A DNA stretch of 64,000 nucleotides from Clostridiales bacterium (GCA_021202555.1 JAJQCT010000032.1:1-64000), one strand, 5' to 3'; shown: positions 10,101-18,346, counted from the first letter of the stretch. Notes: generated by a model not told the origin, from the letters alone. Program-made: numbers and translations.

Positions 10101-10470
10101 CGTAGGCGTAAAGATTCATCTCCGAATCAAATTCGCGCTTCAATGTAAGCCCCGTACCGACGGTGAGCTTTCCGTCGCGCACGAAAAGAAAGCCCGCGTC
10201 GTCATCCCCGCTCGCCATCGCGGAGGTTGTGCCCGAATATTTGCGCATGAGCTTATAAACGTCCCCGCCCGAAATCTCCCATGAGTCCGCATCATCAAAG
10301 CAGTCAAGCGTCAGCGAGCCGTCGTAAACGCTCGCAGTGTCGCCCTCCTCCTCGTTTCCGCCGTCATCCTCATCGCCGTCTGCGAGCAGCGGAAAGGCGC
10401 AGGTCAGAATCGCAGCTAAAAGGGCAGCGAGCGCCAAAACGAATATTTTATTTTTTCCGTCCTGTTTCAC
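7177..10470 (-). CDS. Large exported, membrane-anchored surface protein with carbohydrate-active-like domains
   Basis: A 1097-residue protein. I choose the GTG at 10470 over the ORF-track start because GGAGG sits about six bases before it and the protein then opens with a classic signal sequence (KNKIFVLALAALLAAILTCAF). Beta-rich jelly-roll-like segments fill roughly residues 50-470. An Asp/Asn/Gly/Ala-rich linker (DDNADDGGDDNADDGG) follows, then a domain resembling a TIM barrel (VYYFDGSALSSLDAKIKPLS, YISGVVLDMSDVGG), possibly DUF5722-like, then a further CBM-like domain. It ends in a transmembrane helix plus a KNKKK tail, so it is anchored with the bulk outside. It follows two DUF4330-like genes in the envelope operon. 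The function is not known; a glycan-directed role is inference. Confidence 0.6.
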   Translation of the reverse strand: MKQDGKNKIFVLALAALLAAILTCAFPLLADGDEDDGGNEEEGDTASVYDGSLTLDCFDDADSWEISGGDVYKLMRKYSGTTSAMASGDDDAGFLFVRDGKLTVGTGLTLKREFDSEMNLYAYDGVTLSFNFTEADASFSSDYEYVLTLTLYSGSPSSLEYTESAVISPDGQWETLTFSLDGWTGRGHVTGVLIALTVSPSDEETADDYSTVTLRLDALAATGSADTELEDKFSTPAVYSDGEALIYDGEALLWGVGDGGSASWSFVFPDEASVSSHDTLRLVLVSDIPVTLTLELYYRTADADGVSEESGESAQTASALGDGTFEVIYFDTADVWELDSAVLTVSIDDGGTGEASASIEIYGIDTLEYPVSVSSGTGSLDSCRMTSDGVLSLGGTIPSSTVAEYIDGRLSVYAVPVYADVDGTIESAEPIATSDMTTRFKIKIDEDDLPEGYDAMLFVVVIEAEISIDSVDDSVDDNADDGGDDNADDGGDNNADDGVDDGGGAETAEETAAEDSGTAENVTTDAPATTETVKIRVGKPLPISYDGIGASVFSRSGSIKGICADFLTIDGLAAETVVTVDITELLGGGSSGRIYTYGGTVYYFDGSALSSLDAKIKPLSLSGTRCLLYITGGEDYGGDVYIGESGLLFAVVDFLCDRYSSDDYGYISGVVLDMSDVGGTTGERAFAAAASLSAVYTVGRHRIDGFSVYLSVAADVSSAEFAEMITYIDFISAYMTGLGGAGWGIYLETESMASVSLFWQRVSASDGTSPSRLAVEYTPIIFSYPSAGSAMYDYISAYYTAAGYEYVTDFIFDATGTDMGENAEIYTEFLALFVKLDTNLYAFAEDAANEAALSEGLSPSIGLDDEAAASRAHPFTYSSSAAKYTKPSDAIGEYTLFDFTSAYDTNDWFSGGTSECSSVKLGTARAMRAESAYDGIIYAPAGGLDLSGASVLKITCASDMGEGTRFLAVFISDTGAYTVEFYPGNIDDGDVYLDISGFDGAGSVRAIYIHAARDGNTGDNGVNTVGSFYVRTISVLSDTLDDDALCELYASANVDDADGEVYETNIIMIAAVVFAAVVVTAAGYAFLRGAALKNKKK

Positions 10471-10498
10471 CCCGCCGCCTCCATTTATATAATTTATA

Positions 10499-10538
10499 AT
10501 TTGCGGTCGCAAATGTGCGGTCGCAAATGTGCGGTCGC
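10499..10538. repeat. Short tandem repeat of a 14-bp palindromic unit
   Basis: The unit GTGCGGTCGCAAAT is repeated about 2.5 times between the DUF4330-like gene and the surface protein gene. Each full unit contains the palindrome TTGCG-GT-CGCAA or a close variant, so the repeat can form alternative small hairpins just upstream of the surface protein ribosome binding site. Confidence 0.6.
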
Positions 10539-10542
10539 CGCG

Positions 10543-11034
10543 TCAGCTCACGACCGCAAGCTCCGTCACGCTCCCCGTAAAGGAAACGTACTTTGACATA
10601 ACAGTCACGCTTCTCGCGTAGGCGAGCGTTGTTCCGTCGGGAAGCACATATCCGGTCTCCGTCTCCCTCGCCTCGCTCGAAATCGTGATGTAAACATCGT
10701 ATCTGTCGTATATATCGATTATTGTCGCGACGGCGCTTTCATCGACGGCAGTCTCCGTCGCCCCCTCGCTTGTGACATTTGTAATCTCTCCCATGTCGCA
10801 CGTCCCGTCGGAGCTTAAAAGCCTGCCGCCCTTTTCAATCGCCTCGACGTAAAAATCTCTGACCGCGCTTACCTTTAAGGTGTATTCTACGGTAATGTTC
10901 GTCCGAACGCTTACCGTAATGTCGGCAGTGTAGCGCGCGGCGACGCCTATGATTAAAAGCACAGCTAAAATAAGCGCGCATATATCAAGCGAATTGAGCC
11001 GCTTTTTTTTCGTTTCGCGTTCCCGTTCGTTCAT
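10543..11034 (-). CDS. DUF4330-like membrane-anchored protein (second copy)
   Basis: A 163-residue protein with a basic N-terminus (RERETKKKRLNS), one transmembrane helix (LDICALILAVLLIIGVAARY) and an extracytoplasmic beta-rich domain. It resembles DUF4330 proteins and its upstream neighbour of identical length, so the pair is probably an old duplication. Its ATG overlaps the stop of the upstream copy (ATGA), indicating translational coupling. Its position between a glycosyltransferase and a large surface protein suggests a scaffold or accessory role in surface polymer assembly; this is inference. Confidence 0.6.
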   Translation of the reverse strand: MNERERETKKKRLNSLDICALILAVLLIIGVAARYTADITVSVRTNITVEYTLKVSAVRDFYVEAIEKGGRLLSSDGTCDMGEITNVTSEGATETAVDESAVATIIDIYDRYDVYITISSEARETETGYVLPDGTTLAYARSVTVMSKYVSFTGSVTELAVVS

Positions 11035-11522
11035 TCGCCGCCTCCGTCGTCAGTCGATATGACGTTCCCCGCCACCGAATAGCTCTTTGTGGCAATTCGC
11101 AGCGCCGTGCCGAGACGAAGCTCCGTCCCCTCAAATGTTATCGCCGTGTCGGTGACGGTACACTCAAGCGACAGCTCGACTGTAATGTCAACCGCCTCGG
11201 GATAATACGTGTAGACGTACTCGAGGCTGTCCTCCACGTATGCAAGCTCCTTTGCCGTCTCGTAGCTCACCCCGAGCAGCGTCCCCGAGTATTCGCCCGA
11301 CGAGCCTATGAAAATCTCCTCGCCGACGCTCTCCTCAATAAGCTCCGCCAGCGCCTCGTCGCTTTTGTATATCTTGATTTTTACAGTGACTGCCTCAGTT
11401 TTTGCCGATGAAATCGAGGACGGAAAAAACATGACGACCGCCAGAATAACCGCCGCCGCCAGAATAAGCAGCACCGCCGCGTCTATGATGTTGAATCTTC
11501 TCTTTTCGCTTCCCTCGCTCAT
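11031..11522 (-). CDS. DUF4330-like membrane-anchored protein (first copy)
   Basis: A 163-residue protein with a short charged N-terminus (SEGSEKRRFN), a transmembrane helix (IIDAAVLLILAAAVILAVVMFF) and an outside domain containing the DUF4330-type pattern of a small beta barrel (VTVKIKIYKSDEALAELI). It overlaps the upstream GT4 gene by four bases and the downstream copy by four bases, so all three are translationally coupled. The biochemical role of DUF4330 is not known to me. Confidence 0.6.
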   Translation of the reverse strand: MSEGSEKRRFNIIDAAVLLILAAAVILAVVMFFPSSISSAKTEAVTVKIKIYKSDEALAELIEESVGEEIFIGSSGEYSGTLLGVSYETAKELAYVEDSLEYVYTYYPEAVDITVELSLECTVTDTAITFEGTELRLGTALRIATKSYSVAGNVISTDDGGGE

Positions 11523-12658
11523 TTCGCGCGTCCTTCCTTTCCCCGCAGCACCTCGAGATAATATTCCCCCGTCTCGCGCACCATGCGCTCCGAGGTGTAT
11601 TCCCCGCGGAATATCCGCTCTGCCGCAAGCGACATTCCGGCGTACAGCTCCCCGTCGGAAAGCAGCCGCAGAATCGCCTTCGCCGTCGCCTCAGGGTCTC
11701 GCTGCGCAACGATAATACCGTTTACGCCGTCCCTCACGACCTTTGTGTTCCCGCCGTAATCAGACGCGACGACGGGTACGCCGACGCTCATCGCCTCAAG
11801 CAGCGCGAGGCTCGTCGTCTCCGTTCCGACAGATTCGTTCACGATTATATCCGTTATATTCGCAATCCCCTCAATGTCGTCCGTGAAGCCCGTGAATATT
11901 ATATCACATCCGCGCCCCAGCGCGCGCGCCTTTTCCTTATATTTTTCAAGAAAGCTCCCCGTCCCGACAACCATGAACGTGACGTTTTCAAGTGACCCCA
12001 GCACAATGTCGGCAGCATCAATGAAATATTCCTGCCCCTTGTAGTCCTCGACACGTCCGACAATCGACACGACGCGGTTTCCCTCGGGAATGCCGTATCG
12101 CTCCCGCGCCGATAACCTTTCGCCGCCGCTGTATTTGCGATACCCCGCCGTCCCGTTCAGAATAACCCTGATTTTGTCGGGATGAACGCCCGTATCGACA
12201 AGATTCTGCTTTGCCGCCTCCGCGACGGCTATTATTCCGTCGGCGTAATGCTCGTTTAAGGCTCCGAGTATATTTTTTATCGGCGGGATGGTCATGATTT
12301 TTGACGGCGGGAACGCCGAATGGCGCGTAAAGACGACGGGAATCCCCTCCCGCTTTGCGGCAATCCTTGCCGAGAAGCTCGCGTGGGCGTGAACAATGTC
12401 GGGCGATGTCTCGGCAAACACAGCCCGCAGGCTCCTCACCGCGGCAGGGTCGTAGGATTTGTCGGCAATTCCGTCTGCCTCCACAGTCTTGACGCCAAGC
12501 CTCTCAAGCTCCGGCATAAGGTCGCTTTTCGGCGGGAGAATTACCGTCACGTCGAATTTTTCCGTGTCAAGCCCGCCCGCGAGCATTAAAACGCACTTTC
12601 CCGCGCCCCCTATGTTGGTGTCCGTCGATACCATTGAAACCTTTATTCTGTCATTCAT
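11519..12658 (-). CDS. Glycosyltransferase family 4 protein
   Basis: A 379-residue GT-B-fold glycosyltransferase. The N-terminal half has a glycine-rich acceptor loop (STDTNIGGAGKC) and PDIVHAHASFSARIAAKREG. The C-terminal half has the GT4 block VSIVGRVEDYKGQEYFIDAA and an E-x7-E-type donor-binding motif (ETTSLALLEAMSVGVPVVAS). It probably transfers a sugar from a nucleotide-sugar donor to a lipid-linked glycan on the cytoplasmic membrane face. It overlaps the O-antigen-ligase-like gene upstream by eight bases and lies downstream of murJ, so it belongs to a surface polysaccharide or glycoprotein pathway. Donor and acceptor are unknown. Confidence 0.88.
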   Translation of the reverse strand: MNDRIKVSMVSTDTNIGGAGKCVLMLAGGLDTEKFDVTVILPPKSDLMPELERLGVKTVEADGIADKSYDPAAVRSLRAVFAETSPDIVHAHASFSARIAAKREGIPVVFTRHSAFPPSKIMTIPPIKNILGALNEHYADGIIAVAEAAKQNLVDTGVHPDKIRVILNGTAGYRKYSGGERLSARERYGIPEGNRVVSIVGRVEDYKGQEYFIDAADIVLGSLENVTFMVVGTGSFLEKYKEKARALGRGCDIIFTGFTDDIEGIANITDIIVNESVGTETTSLALLEAMSVGVPVVASDYGGNTKVVRDGVNGIIVAQRDPEATAKAILRLLSDGELYAGMSLAAERIFRGEYTSERMVRETGEYYLEVLRGKEGRAK

Positions 12659-14498
12659 TCTGTCCGCCTCCCGTCATATGTCTTATTGCCGACGAAAAGC
12701 CGACGTAAAGGAAGAAAATCGCCGCAACGCGGTAATTATAAAACGTGTAGTCGAAAAAGCCCTCGACGGCAAATCCGAGCATACCCGCGCCGAGCGCGAG
12801 CGACATCACCGAATAAAACGAGCGCTTCCCGCCGGCACCATATGAAAAGGTCACGTTTTTGAAAAATGAGAGCGTAAGCGCCGAAAACGCCAGAAGCGCG
12901 GGAATCCCGCCGTCACAGACAAGCTGCAAATATGTGCTGTGCGAATGAGGCGCGTCAATTCCGCTGTATGAAAAATATGGGTAAGCGATGCCGAATGCGC
13001 CCTCGCCAAGCCCCACGCCGCCGAGAAAATAATACCGCAGCATATCGAGCGTGCCGAGCCAGATATAGACGCGGTACGCGGTCGAGGTGTCGGACGTATT
13101 CCCGATGCTCGAAAGGCGCGTTAATACCGTGTCGGGCATGACTAAAAAGAGCGCCAGAATTAAAAGCGGAGCGGCAGTCCACACTCTTCCCTCGTAAAAG
13201 GTAATGAAGAGGGCGGCGGCGATAATAATACCCACCCAGCAGCCGCGCGACTGCGTAAAAACAACGGACGCCGCCGACAAAATCAGCGATACGCCCCAGA
13301 GGGCGCGGCGGTATTTTGATTTTTTCTCCGTGAGGAAAAGCGCCGCCGTCACGGGAATCAAAAGGAGAAGATATTCGCCGAAAACATTCGGATTTGCGAA
13401 GGTGGAATAGACGCGCACGGTGTCCCCCTCGAACATTGTAACGTCAATCCACGAGGTCTCACCGACGCCGCCGCCGAAAACATACTGAATCACGCCGTAA
13501 AGCGACACGACGGCTCCCGACGCGGCGAATGCCCACACGGCGAATCTGAAATCGGACGGCGTTCTTATGATATTCACAAAGGAAAAATAAAAAGTCGAAA
13601 ACGCGAAAAGCATAAGCCACGATGAAAGCGAGCTTGCGGGCGAAAACGAAAAGACGCTCGATACGAAAAGCACTGTTATGAGCGCGGCGACGGCGCACCC
13701 CGTCCCGTCGCGAAGCCATGAAATTTTCCGCTCGCCGGTTATTCCCTTCACGGCAAGGGAGAAAAACGTGAGAAGGCAAATAATTGCTATCGGAAGCGAG
13801 CTTTGAATAAGCGGGGCTGCGAAAATGACAAGATAAACGCCAAGCTCGGGCGATGTAAGCACGAGGACGGCGGCAGCGGCGGCAACGGGAACGGCAATTC
13901 CGTAAAGCGCCGAATAGCACGAAAGCGCACCGCCGACAGCGCCCGCGATGAGAGCAAAAATTTCGCGCCTTGCCGTAATTTTTCCTCTCCTTTTCGCTAT
14001 AGGCTCCCACGGCGAGAAAAGCAGCGCGCATCCCGCCCCGACAAACGCAAGGGGGAAAAGCACCGAACCGACGCCCGCGAAAAGATTTCCCGATACAGCG
14101 GCAAAAACGGCGTTAAAAACGCCGAAAATGAGCGCCATCACGCCAAAAAAGGCGGCGTCGAGGCTGAAAAATGCGTCCATATATTCAGCCCCAGCCGCGA
14201 CGAAAAAGCTCTCTGAAACCGCGCGCCTGACTGTTGCGCCGAGCTTATCCCTCAAAAAATCGATAAACGTAAACGGGGAATATACCGCCCGCATAAGCAC
14301 GCTCCCCTCAGCGTTCATATGCTCCGTTTTGAAAAAGCCGACAACACCGCTTCCACCCCACGCGCGCGACGCCGAATTTTTCATCCTGTTTGCCGCCGAC
14401 ATGACGGCGCTTTCGGAAAGAAGCGATTTTATCTGCCCGTATGCCGCCGTGACGGCAAGCATTGCCCTTTGGCGCGGGCTGCCGTTTGATTCATTCAC
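12651..14498 (-). CDS. O-antigen ligase/polymerase family (Wzy_C) membrane protein
   Basis: A 615-residue polytopic protein with about a dozen hydrophobic segments. A large extracytoplasmic loop carries the ligase-type stretch TFANPNVFGEYLLLLIPVTA and, later, the HSHSTYLQLVCDGGIPALL block typical of Wzy_C/WaaL proteins, which join or polymerise lipid-linked glycans outside the membrane. The N-terminal 150 residues form an extra soluble and amphipathic region not usual in short ligases. It lies between murJ and the GT4 gene (9-base gap upstream, 8-base overlap downstream). The product may be a secondary cell-wall polymer; the substrate is unknown. Confidence 0.82.
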   Translation of the reverse strand: MNESNGSPRQRAMLAVTAAYGQIKSLLSESAVMSAANRMKNSASRAWGGSGVVGFFKTEHMNAEGSVLMRAVYSPFTFIDFLRDKLGATVRRAVSESFFVAAGAEYMDAFFSLDAAFFGVMALIFGVFNAVFAAVSGNLFAGVGSVLFPLAFVGAGCALLFSPWEPIAKRRGKITARREIFALIAGAVGGALSCYSALYGIAVPVAAAAAVLVLTSPELGVYLVIFAAPLIQSSLPIAIICLLTFFSLAVKGITGERKISWLRDGTGCAVAALITVLFVSSVFSFSPASSLSSWLMLFAFSTFYFSFVNIIRTPSDFRFAVWAFAASGAVVSLYGVIQYVFGGGVGETSWIDVTMFEGDTVRVYSTFANPNVFGEYLLLLIPVTAALFLTEKKSKYRRALWGVSLILSAASVVFTQSRGCWVGIIIAAALFITFYEGRVWTAAPLLILALFLVMPDTVLTRLSSIGNTSDTSTAYRVYIWLGTLDMLRYYFLGGVGLGEGAFGIAYPYFSYSGIDAPHSHSTYLQLVCDGGIPALLAFSALTLSFFKNVTFSYGAGGKRSFYSVMSLALGAGMLGFAVEGFFDYTFYNYRVAAIFFLYVGFSSAIRHMTGGGQNE

Positions 14499-14507
14499 TT
14501 TGATTTT

Positions 14508-16106
14508 CTACCTCGTTCTGGTATGCGCGCCTATCCAAGCGAGAAGCTCCCTCACCTCGCGGACGCGCAGTATGACGAGCATAAGCCCGTAGATTATAAC
14601 GCCGATAAGAGCGATGACGGCGCACAGGAGAAGCTGCCCCAAAATGCCGTCAAGCCCCAAATACGAAACGAAATACCCGACGGCGCCGTATGCTGCCGAA
14701 ACGACGCCTCCCATAACGACAGCGGAGAAAAGCGCCTTCACAATCGTTTTCACGTCATCCCCAGACAGAAGCCCGGGCGTGCTTTTGAGAAGCGCGCCGC
14801 CCGAAAGTGCCGCCGTGACGGCGCTGCCGCAGGAAACCGCGAACGCAAGCCCTGCCGTGAGCGTTTCCGCGTCGTCATTTATAAACTCAAACGACACAAA
14901 AACGACAGCAAAGTTGACGAGCATTCCGATAAGCGAGCATATCATCGGTATTTTCGACTGCTTTCTCGCAAAAAACGCCTTTGAAAAGACCTCGTTGAGC
15001 GCATAAAACAGCATACCGAAGGAATAAAAGGTGAGCGCCGAGGCGACAGCGTCGGAGGACGACAGCTCGCCATGCTCATATATCACCGAAACAATCGGCG
15101 AGGAGAGCGTCATCACGCCGAGGGAGAGCGGCGCTATTATGAGTACGACCGCCTTTATCGACGAGGAGGTCAGCCCGCGCGATTCGCTCTCGTCGCCGCC
15201 CGAATTTGCCGCCGCGAGCTTCGGATAGACGAGATTTGTCACGACAAACGAGAAAATTCCCGTTATTGTGACATAGAGCCTGTTTGCGTATTCAAGAGAG
15301 GAATACGCGCCCGAAATATGCGAGGCAAAGCGCGAATTTACAATCGAGGAAAGCGGCTGAATCCATGTGCTGACAAGCATCGGCAGCGCGAGATGAGCGG
15401 CGCGGGCGATATTTTCGTCGCGGAAATGAAAATCGGGGCGCCAGCGGAATCCGAATTTCCGGAGCGCCGGAATCTGCACGAGCATCTGAAGCGACCACGC
15501 GGCTATCATCGTCACCGCAAGCCCGTAAACGCCGAATCTCTCGCCGAATATGAGAAAATACAGGATTATTACGACGTTCGATACAAAGCTTATAATCGAG
15601 GGGACTATGTATTCGCCGTATGACTGAAGAATGCCGACAAACGAAAAGGCAAAGCCCGTAAATATCAGCATCGGGAACATTATAATCGTCAGATTGACGG
15701 AAAGGCTGTGCGTTTCGGCGTCGAAATCGGGTGCCATAAACGAAACGAGCGGGTCGGCGAAAATTATTCCGAGCGTGACGATTATCAACGTGACAAGCAC
15801 GACGAGGGTGATGAATCTGTTTGAAAACTGGCGCGATTCGCCCGCGTATGCGGGGTCCTCCTCCTTTTTGAGCGCGTCGGAGAATATCGGTATCAGCGAC
15901 GCCGAAATTACGCCGCCGACAACGGCGTCAAAAAGCGTCGTCGGGATTTTTGTCGCGAGCATATATGCATCAGCCTCAGCGCCCGTGCCGAAATACGCGG
16001 CGACAAGCATATCGCGTATAAGTCCGAGCGCCTTCGCGGCGAACGTCGCCGCCGCCATGAATCCCGCCGTGAGAATTATGCTTTTTGCTCCCTTGTCCTT
16101 TGCCAA
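14508..16106 (-). CDS. murJ: Lipid II flippase MurJ (MviN family)
   Basis: A 532-residue MOP-superfamily transporter with about 14 membrane segments. The N-terminus (AAATFAAKALGLIRDMLVAAYFG, DAYMLATKIPTTLFDAVVGG) is characteristic of MurJ, which moves lipid II across the membrane for peptidoglycan synthesis. The start is TTG at 16106, preceded by GGAGG nine bases upstream. It is the first gene of a minus-strand operon that continues with an O-antigen-ligase-like protein and a GT4 transferase, so it could alternatively flip a polysaccharide precursor. The bottom of the window has no second MurJ for comparison. Confidence 0.88.
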   Translation of the reverse strand: MAKDKGAKSIILTAGFMAAATFAAKALGLIRDMLVAAYFGTGAEADAYMLATKIPTTLFDAVVGGVISASLIPIFSDALKKEEDPAYAGESRQFSNRFITLVVLVTLIIVTLGIIFADPLVSFMAPDFDAETHSLSVNLTIIMFPMLIFTGFAFSFVGILQSYGEYIVPSIISFVSNVVIILYFLIFGERFGVYGLAVTMIAAWSLQMLVQIPALRKFGFRWRPDFHFRDENIARAAHLALPMLVSTWIQPLSSIVNSRFASHISGAYSSLEYANRLYVTITGIFSFVVTNLVYPKLAAANSGGDESESRGLTSSSIKAVVLIIAPLSLGVMTLSSPIVSVIYEHGELSSSDAVASALTFYSFGMLFYALNEVFSKAFFARKQSKIPMICSLIGMLVNFAVVFVSFEFINDDAETLTAGLAFAVSCGSAVTAALSGGALLKSTPGLLSGDDVKTIVKALFSAVVMGGVVSAAYGAVGYFVSYLGLDGILGQLLLCAVIALIGVIIYGLMLVILRVREVRELLAWIGAHTRTR

Positions 16107-16138
16107 GCTCCCACACCTCCAGATGCAAATAGCTCAAT

Positions 16139-16166
16139 ATTATAAGTATAACACATTAAAGTTAAA
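16139..16166 (-). promoter_or_regulatory. Putative sigma-A promoter of the murJ operon
   Basis: On the minus strand TTTAAC, a 16-base spacer and TATAAT lie about 35 bases upstream of the murJ start. The -10 is perfect and the -35 is weak. Confidence 0.45.
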
Positions 16167-16210
16167 AAATCTACACGGCTGATGTGAACATGATATTAAA
16201 TAGCTAAATC

Positions 16211-16433
16211 ATAGTATTCGCGAAGCGCTGTGCGCATTGCGAAACTGTCGAGAATACAAAAAAAGTGAGCTGCGCTCACTTTTTTGTATTCTCGCTCGCC
16301 TTCCGCTCACGTGAAGTTTCGCGAATGTTTTGACAAGCTTTCCTCAACCGCCGCTTCGCGGAGATTTTACGACGTTCAACTGGCGTTGAAGTCGTAGTTT
16401 CGCAGAAACGCTTTGCGTTTCTGCGAATACTAT
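16211..16433. repeat. Nested compound palindrome between divergent operons
   Basis: An outer stem ATAGTATTCGC / GCGAATACTAT encloses about 200 bases. Inside it are GCGAAAC/GTTTCGC around a long stem GAGAATACAAAAAAAGTGAGC-TGC-GCTCACTTTTTTGTATTCTC, then CCGC-TTC-GCGG, TACGACGTTCAAC-TGGC-GTTGAAGTCGTA and CGCAGAAACGC-TTT-GCGTTTCTGCG. It occupies nearly the whole gap between the murJ and transketolase promoters. No ORF or transposase is visible. It could fold as one branched structure or as a cruciform. Confidence 0.8.
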
Positions 16434-16447
16434 ACTTTATTTTTTAC

Positions 16448-16476
16448 TTGACAAAGCAGCGCGAATGTTGTACAAT
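16448..16476 (+). promoter_or_regulatory. Consensus sigma-A promoter of the transketolase operon
   Basis: TTGACA, a 17-base spacer and TACAAT lie about 65 bases upstream of the transketolase start. The leader contains a small GC hairpin (TCCGCCG-CCGGG-CGGCGGA) just before the ribosome binding site. Confidence 0.9.
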
Positions 16477-16542
16477 AATTGCAGACACAAAAAGCAGCTC
16501 CGCCGCCGGGCGGCGGAAAACCAATGTAAGGAGACATATTTC

Positions 16543-17385
16543 ATGGACAAATCAAAGGAAAACGAGCTCCGCCGCACGGCGACGGACATTCGTATCGGTA
16601 TTGTTGACGCCGTGTACAGCGCGCAGTCGGGACATCCGGGCGGCTCGCTCTCGATTGCGGATATTATGACGTATCTCTATTTTGAGGAAATGAACGTCGA
16701 TCCGACAAATCCCAAGGCGGAGGGGCGCGACCGCTTCGTGCTTTCAAAGGGACACACATCCCCCGCGCTTTATTCGACACTTGCAAACCGCGGATATTTT
16801 CCTGTGGAGGATCTCAAAACCTTCCGTCATCTCGGCAGCTATTTGCAGGGACATCCCGACATGAAGGGAATCCCGGGCGTTGATATGTCGTCAGGCTCGC
16901 TCGGTCAGGGACTGTCGGTCGCCTGCGGAATGGCGCTCGCGGGCAAAATGAAGGGCGCTTCATACCGCGTGTTCGCCGTTGTCGGCGACGGCGAGGCGGA
17001 GGAAGGTCAGATATGGGAGGCGATTATGTTCGCCGCTCACTATAAGCTTTCAAATCTCACGCTTATAATCGACCAAAACGGGCTTCAGATAGACGGCAAA
17101 ACGTCAGACGTAATGAACACCTCGCCGCTCGACGAAAAGCTTGAGGCATTCGGGTGGGATGTGACAAATCTTGAAAATGCGCATGATTTTAACGAAATCG
17201 AGAGCGTATTCGCAGCCCGTCACGGAGTCAAGTCCGACAAGCCCTACGCGATAATTGCTCATTCGCACAAGGGACGCGGCGTTTCCTATATGGAGGATCA
17301 GGCTGGCTGGCACGGCAAGGCACCGAATGAGGAGCAGTACAAACAGGCAATCGCGGAGCTTACGGCTTACCGCGAATCAATATGA
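16543..17385 (+). CDS. Transketolase, N-terminal (thiamine diphosphate-binding) subunit
   Basis: A 280-residue protein. The ATG at 16543 follows TAAGGAGA and starts the conserved sequence; the ORF-track start at 16465 lies inside the promoter. Key blocks are QSGHPGGSLSIADIMTYLYF, the thiamine diphosphate motif starting GDGEAEEGQIWEA and ending in NGLQIDG, and HKGRGVSYMED. Transketolase moves two-carbon units between sugar phosphates in the non-oxidative pentose phosphate pathway. As in many Clostridia and archaea the enzyme is split; the C-terminal half is the next gene, 19 bases downstream. Confidence 0.95.
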   Translation: MDKSKENELRRTATDIRIGIVDAVYSAQSGHPGGSLSIADIMTYLYFEEMNVDPTNPKAEGRDRFVLSKGHTSPALYSTLANRGYFPVEDLKTFRHLGSYLQGHPDMKGIPGVDMSSGSLGQGLSVACGMALAGKMKGASYRVFAVVGDGEAEEGQIWEAIMFAAHYKLSNLTLIIDQNGLQIDGKTSDVMNTSPLDEKLEAFGWDVTNLENAHDFNEIESVFAARHGVKSDKPYAIIAHSHKGRGVSYMEDQAGWHGKAPNEEQYKQAIAELTAYRESI

Positions 17386-17404
17386 GAGAGGACGGCAGGC
17401 AGAA

Positions 17405-18346
17405 ATGGCAGAAACGATTGCAACAAGAGAGGCATACGGAAAGGCTCTCGCCGAATTCGGCGCAAAATATGAAAATCTCGTAGTTCTTGACGCCGATCTC
17501 GCGAACGCGACAAAGACGGATACATTCAAGAAGGTGTTCCCCGAGCGCCACATAGAATGCGGTATCGCCGAGGCGAACATGATGTGCATAGCAGCGGGGC
17601 TTTCGACGTGCGGATATATCCCGTTCGCGTCAACCTTCGCGATGTTCGCGTCGGGACGTGCGTTCGAGCAGGTGCGCAATTCAATAGGCTACCCGCACAT
17701 GAACGTGAAAATCGGCGCGACCCATGCGGGCGTTACCGTCGGCGAGGACGGCGCGTCGCATCAGTGCAATGAGGATATTGCCCTCATGAGAACGATACCG
17801 GGCATGATGGTTATCGTGCCGTCTGACGCTGTTGAGGCAAGAGCCGCAGTCGAGGCGGCAATCAAGCATACGGGACCCGTTTATCTGCGCTTCGGGCGCA
17901 TGGCTGTGCCCGTCATAAACGACACGCCGAGCTACAAATTCGAGGCGGGACGCGGCATTCTTATGGCTGACGGCACCGACGTGACAATTGTAGCGACGGG
18001 GCTTATGGTGGAGGTTTCGCTCCGCGCACGCGATCTTCTCGCAAACGAGGGAATTTCCGCACGTGTTGTCAATATCCACACGATAAAGCCGCTTGACGAG
18101 GAAATTATACTTGATTCGGCAAAGAAAACGGGCGCGATTGTCACCGCAGAGGAGGCTACCGTCGTCGGCGGTCTCGGCGGCGCCGTATCCGAGCTTCTCT
18201 CCGAAAAGCTTCCGACACCCGTCGTAAAGCTCGGAATCAACGATGTGTTCGGTCAGAGCGGTCCCGCTAAGGCTCTTCTCGGCTTCTATGGGCTTACCGC
18301 CGAAAACGTAGCCGCAAAGGCAAAGGCTGCAATTGCACTCAAATAA
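17405..18346 (+). CDS. Transketolase, C-terminal (pyrimidine-binding) subunit
   Basis: A 313-residue partner of the preceding subunit. The ATG at 17405 starts MAETIATREAYGKALAEFG; the longer ORF-track version overlaps the upstream gene. It contains the pyrimidine-binding domain (IECGIAEANMMCIAAGLSTCG, GATHAGVTVGEDGASHQ) and the C-terminal transketolase domain (VHTIKPLDEEIILDSAKKTG, FGQSGPAKALLGFYGL). The conserved glutamate that activates the cofactor lies in GIAEANM. Together the two genes make one complete transketolase. A weak GAGAGG precedes the ATG, so coupling to the upstream gene is likely. Confidence 0.95.
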   Translation: MAETIATREAYGKALAEFGAKYENLVVLDADLANATKTDTFKKVFPERHIECGIAEANMMCIAAGLSTCGYIPFASTFAMFASGRAFEQVRNSIGYPHMNVKIGATHAGVTVGEDGASHQCNEDIALMRTIPGMMVIVPSDAVEARAAVEAAIKHTGPVYLRFGRMAVPVINDTPSYKFEAGRGILMADGTDVTIVATGLMVEVSLRARDLLANEGISARVVNIHTIKPLDEEIILDSAKKTGAIVTAEEATVVGGLGGAVSELLSEKLPTPVVKLGINDVFGQSGPAKALLGFYGLTAENVAAKAKAAIALK

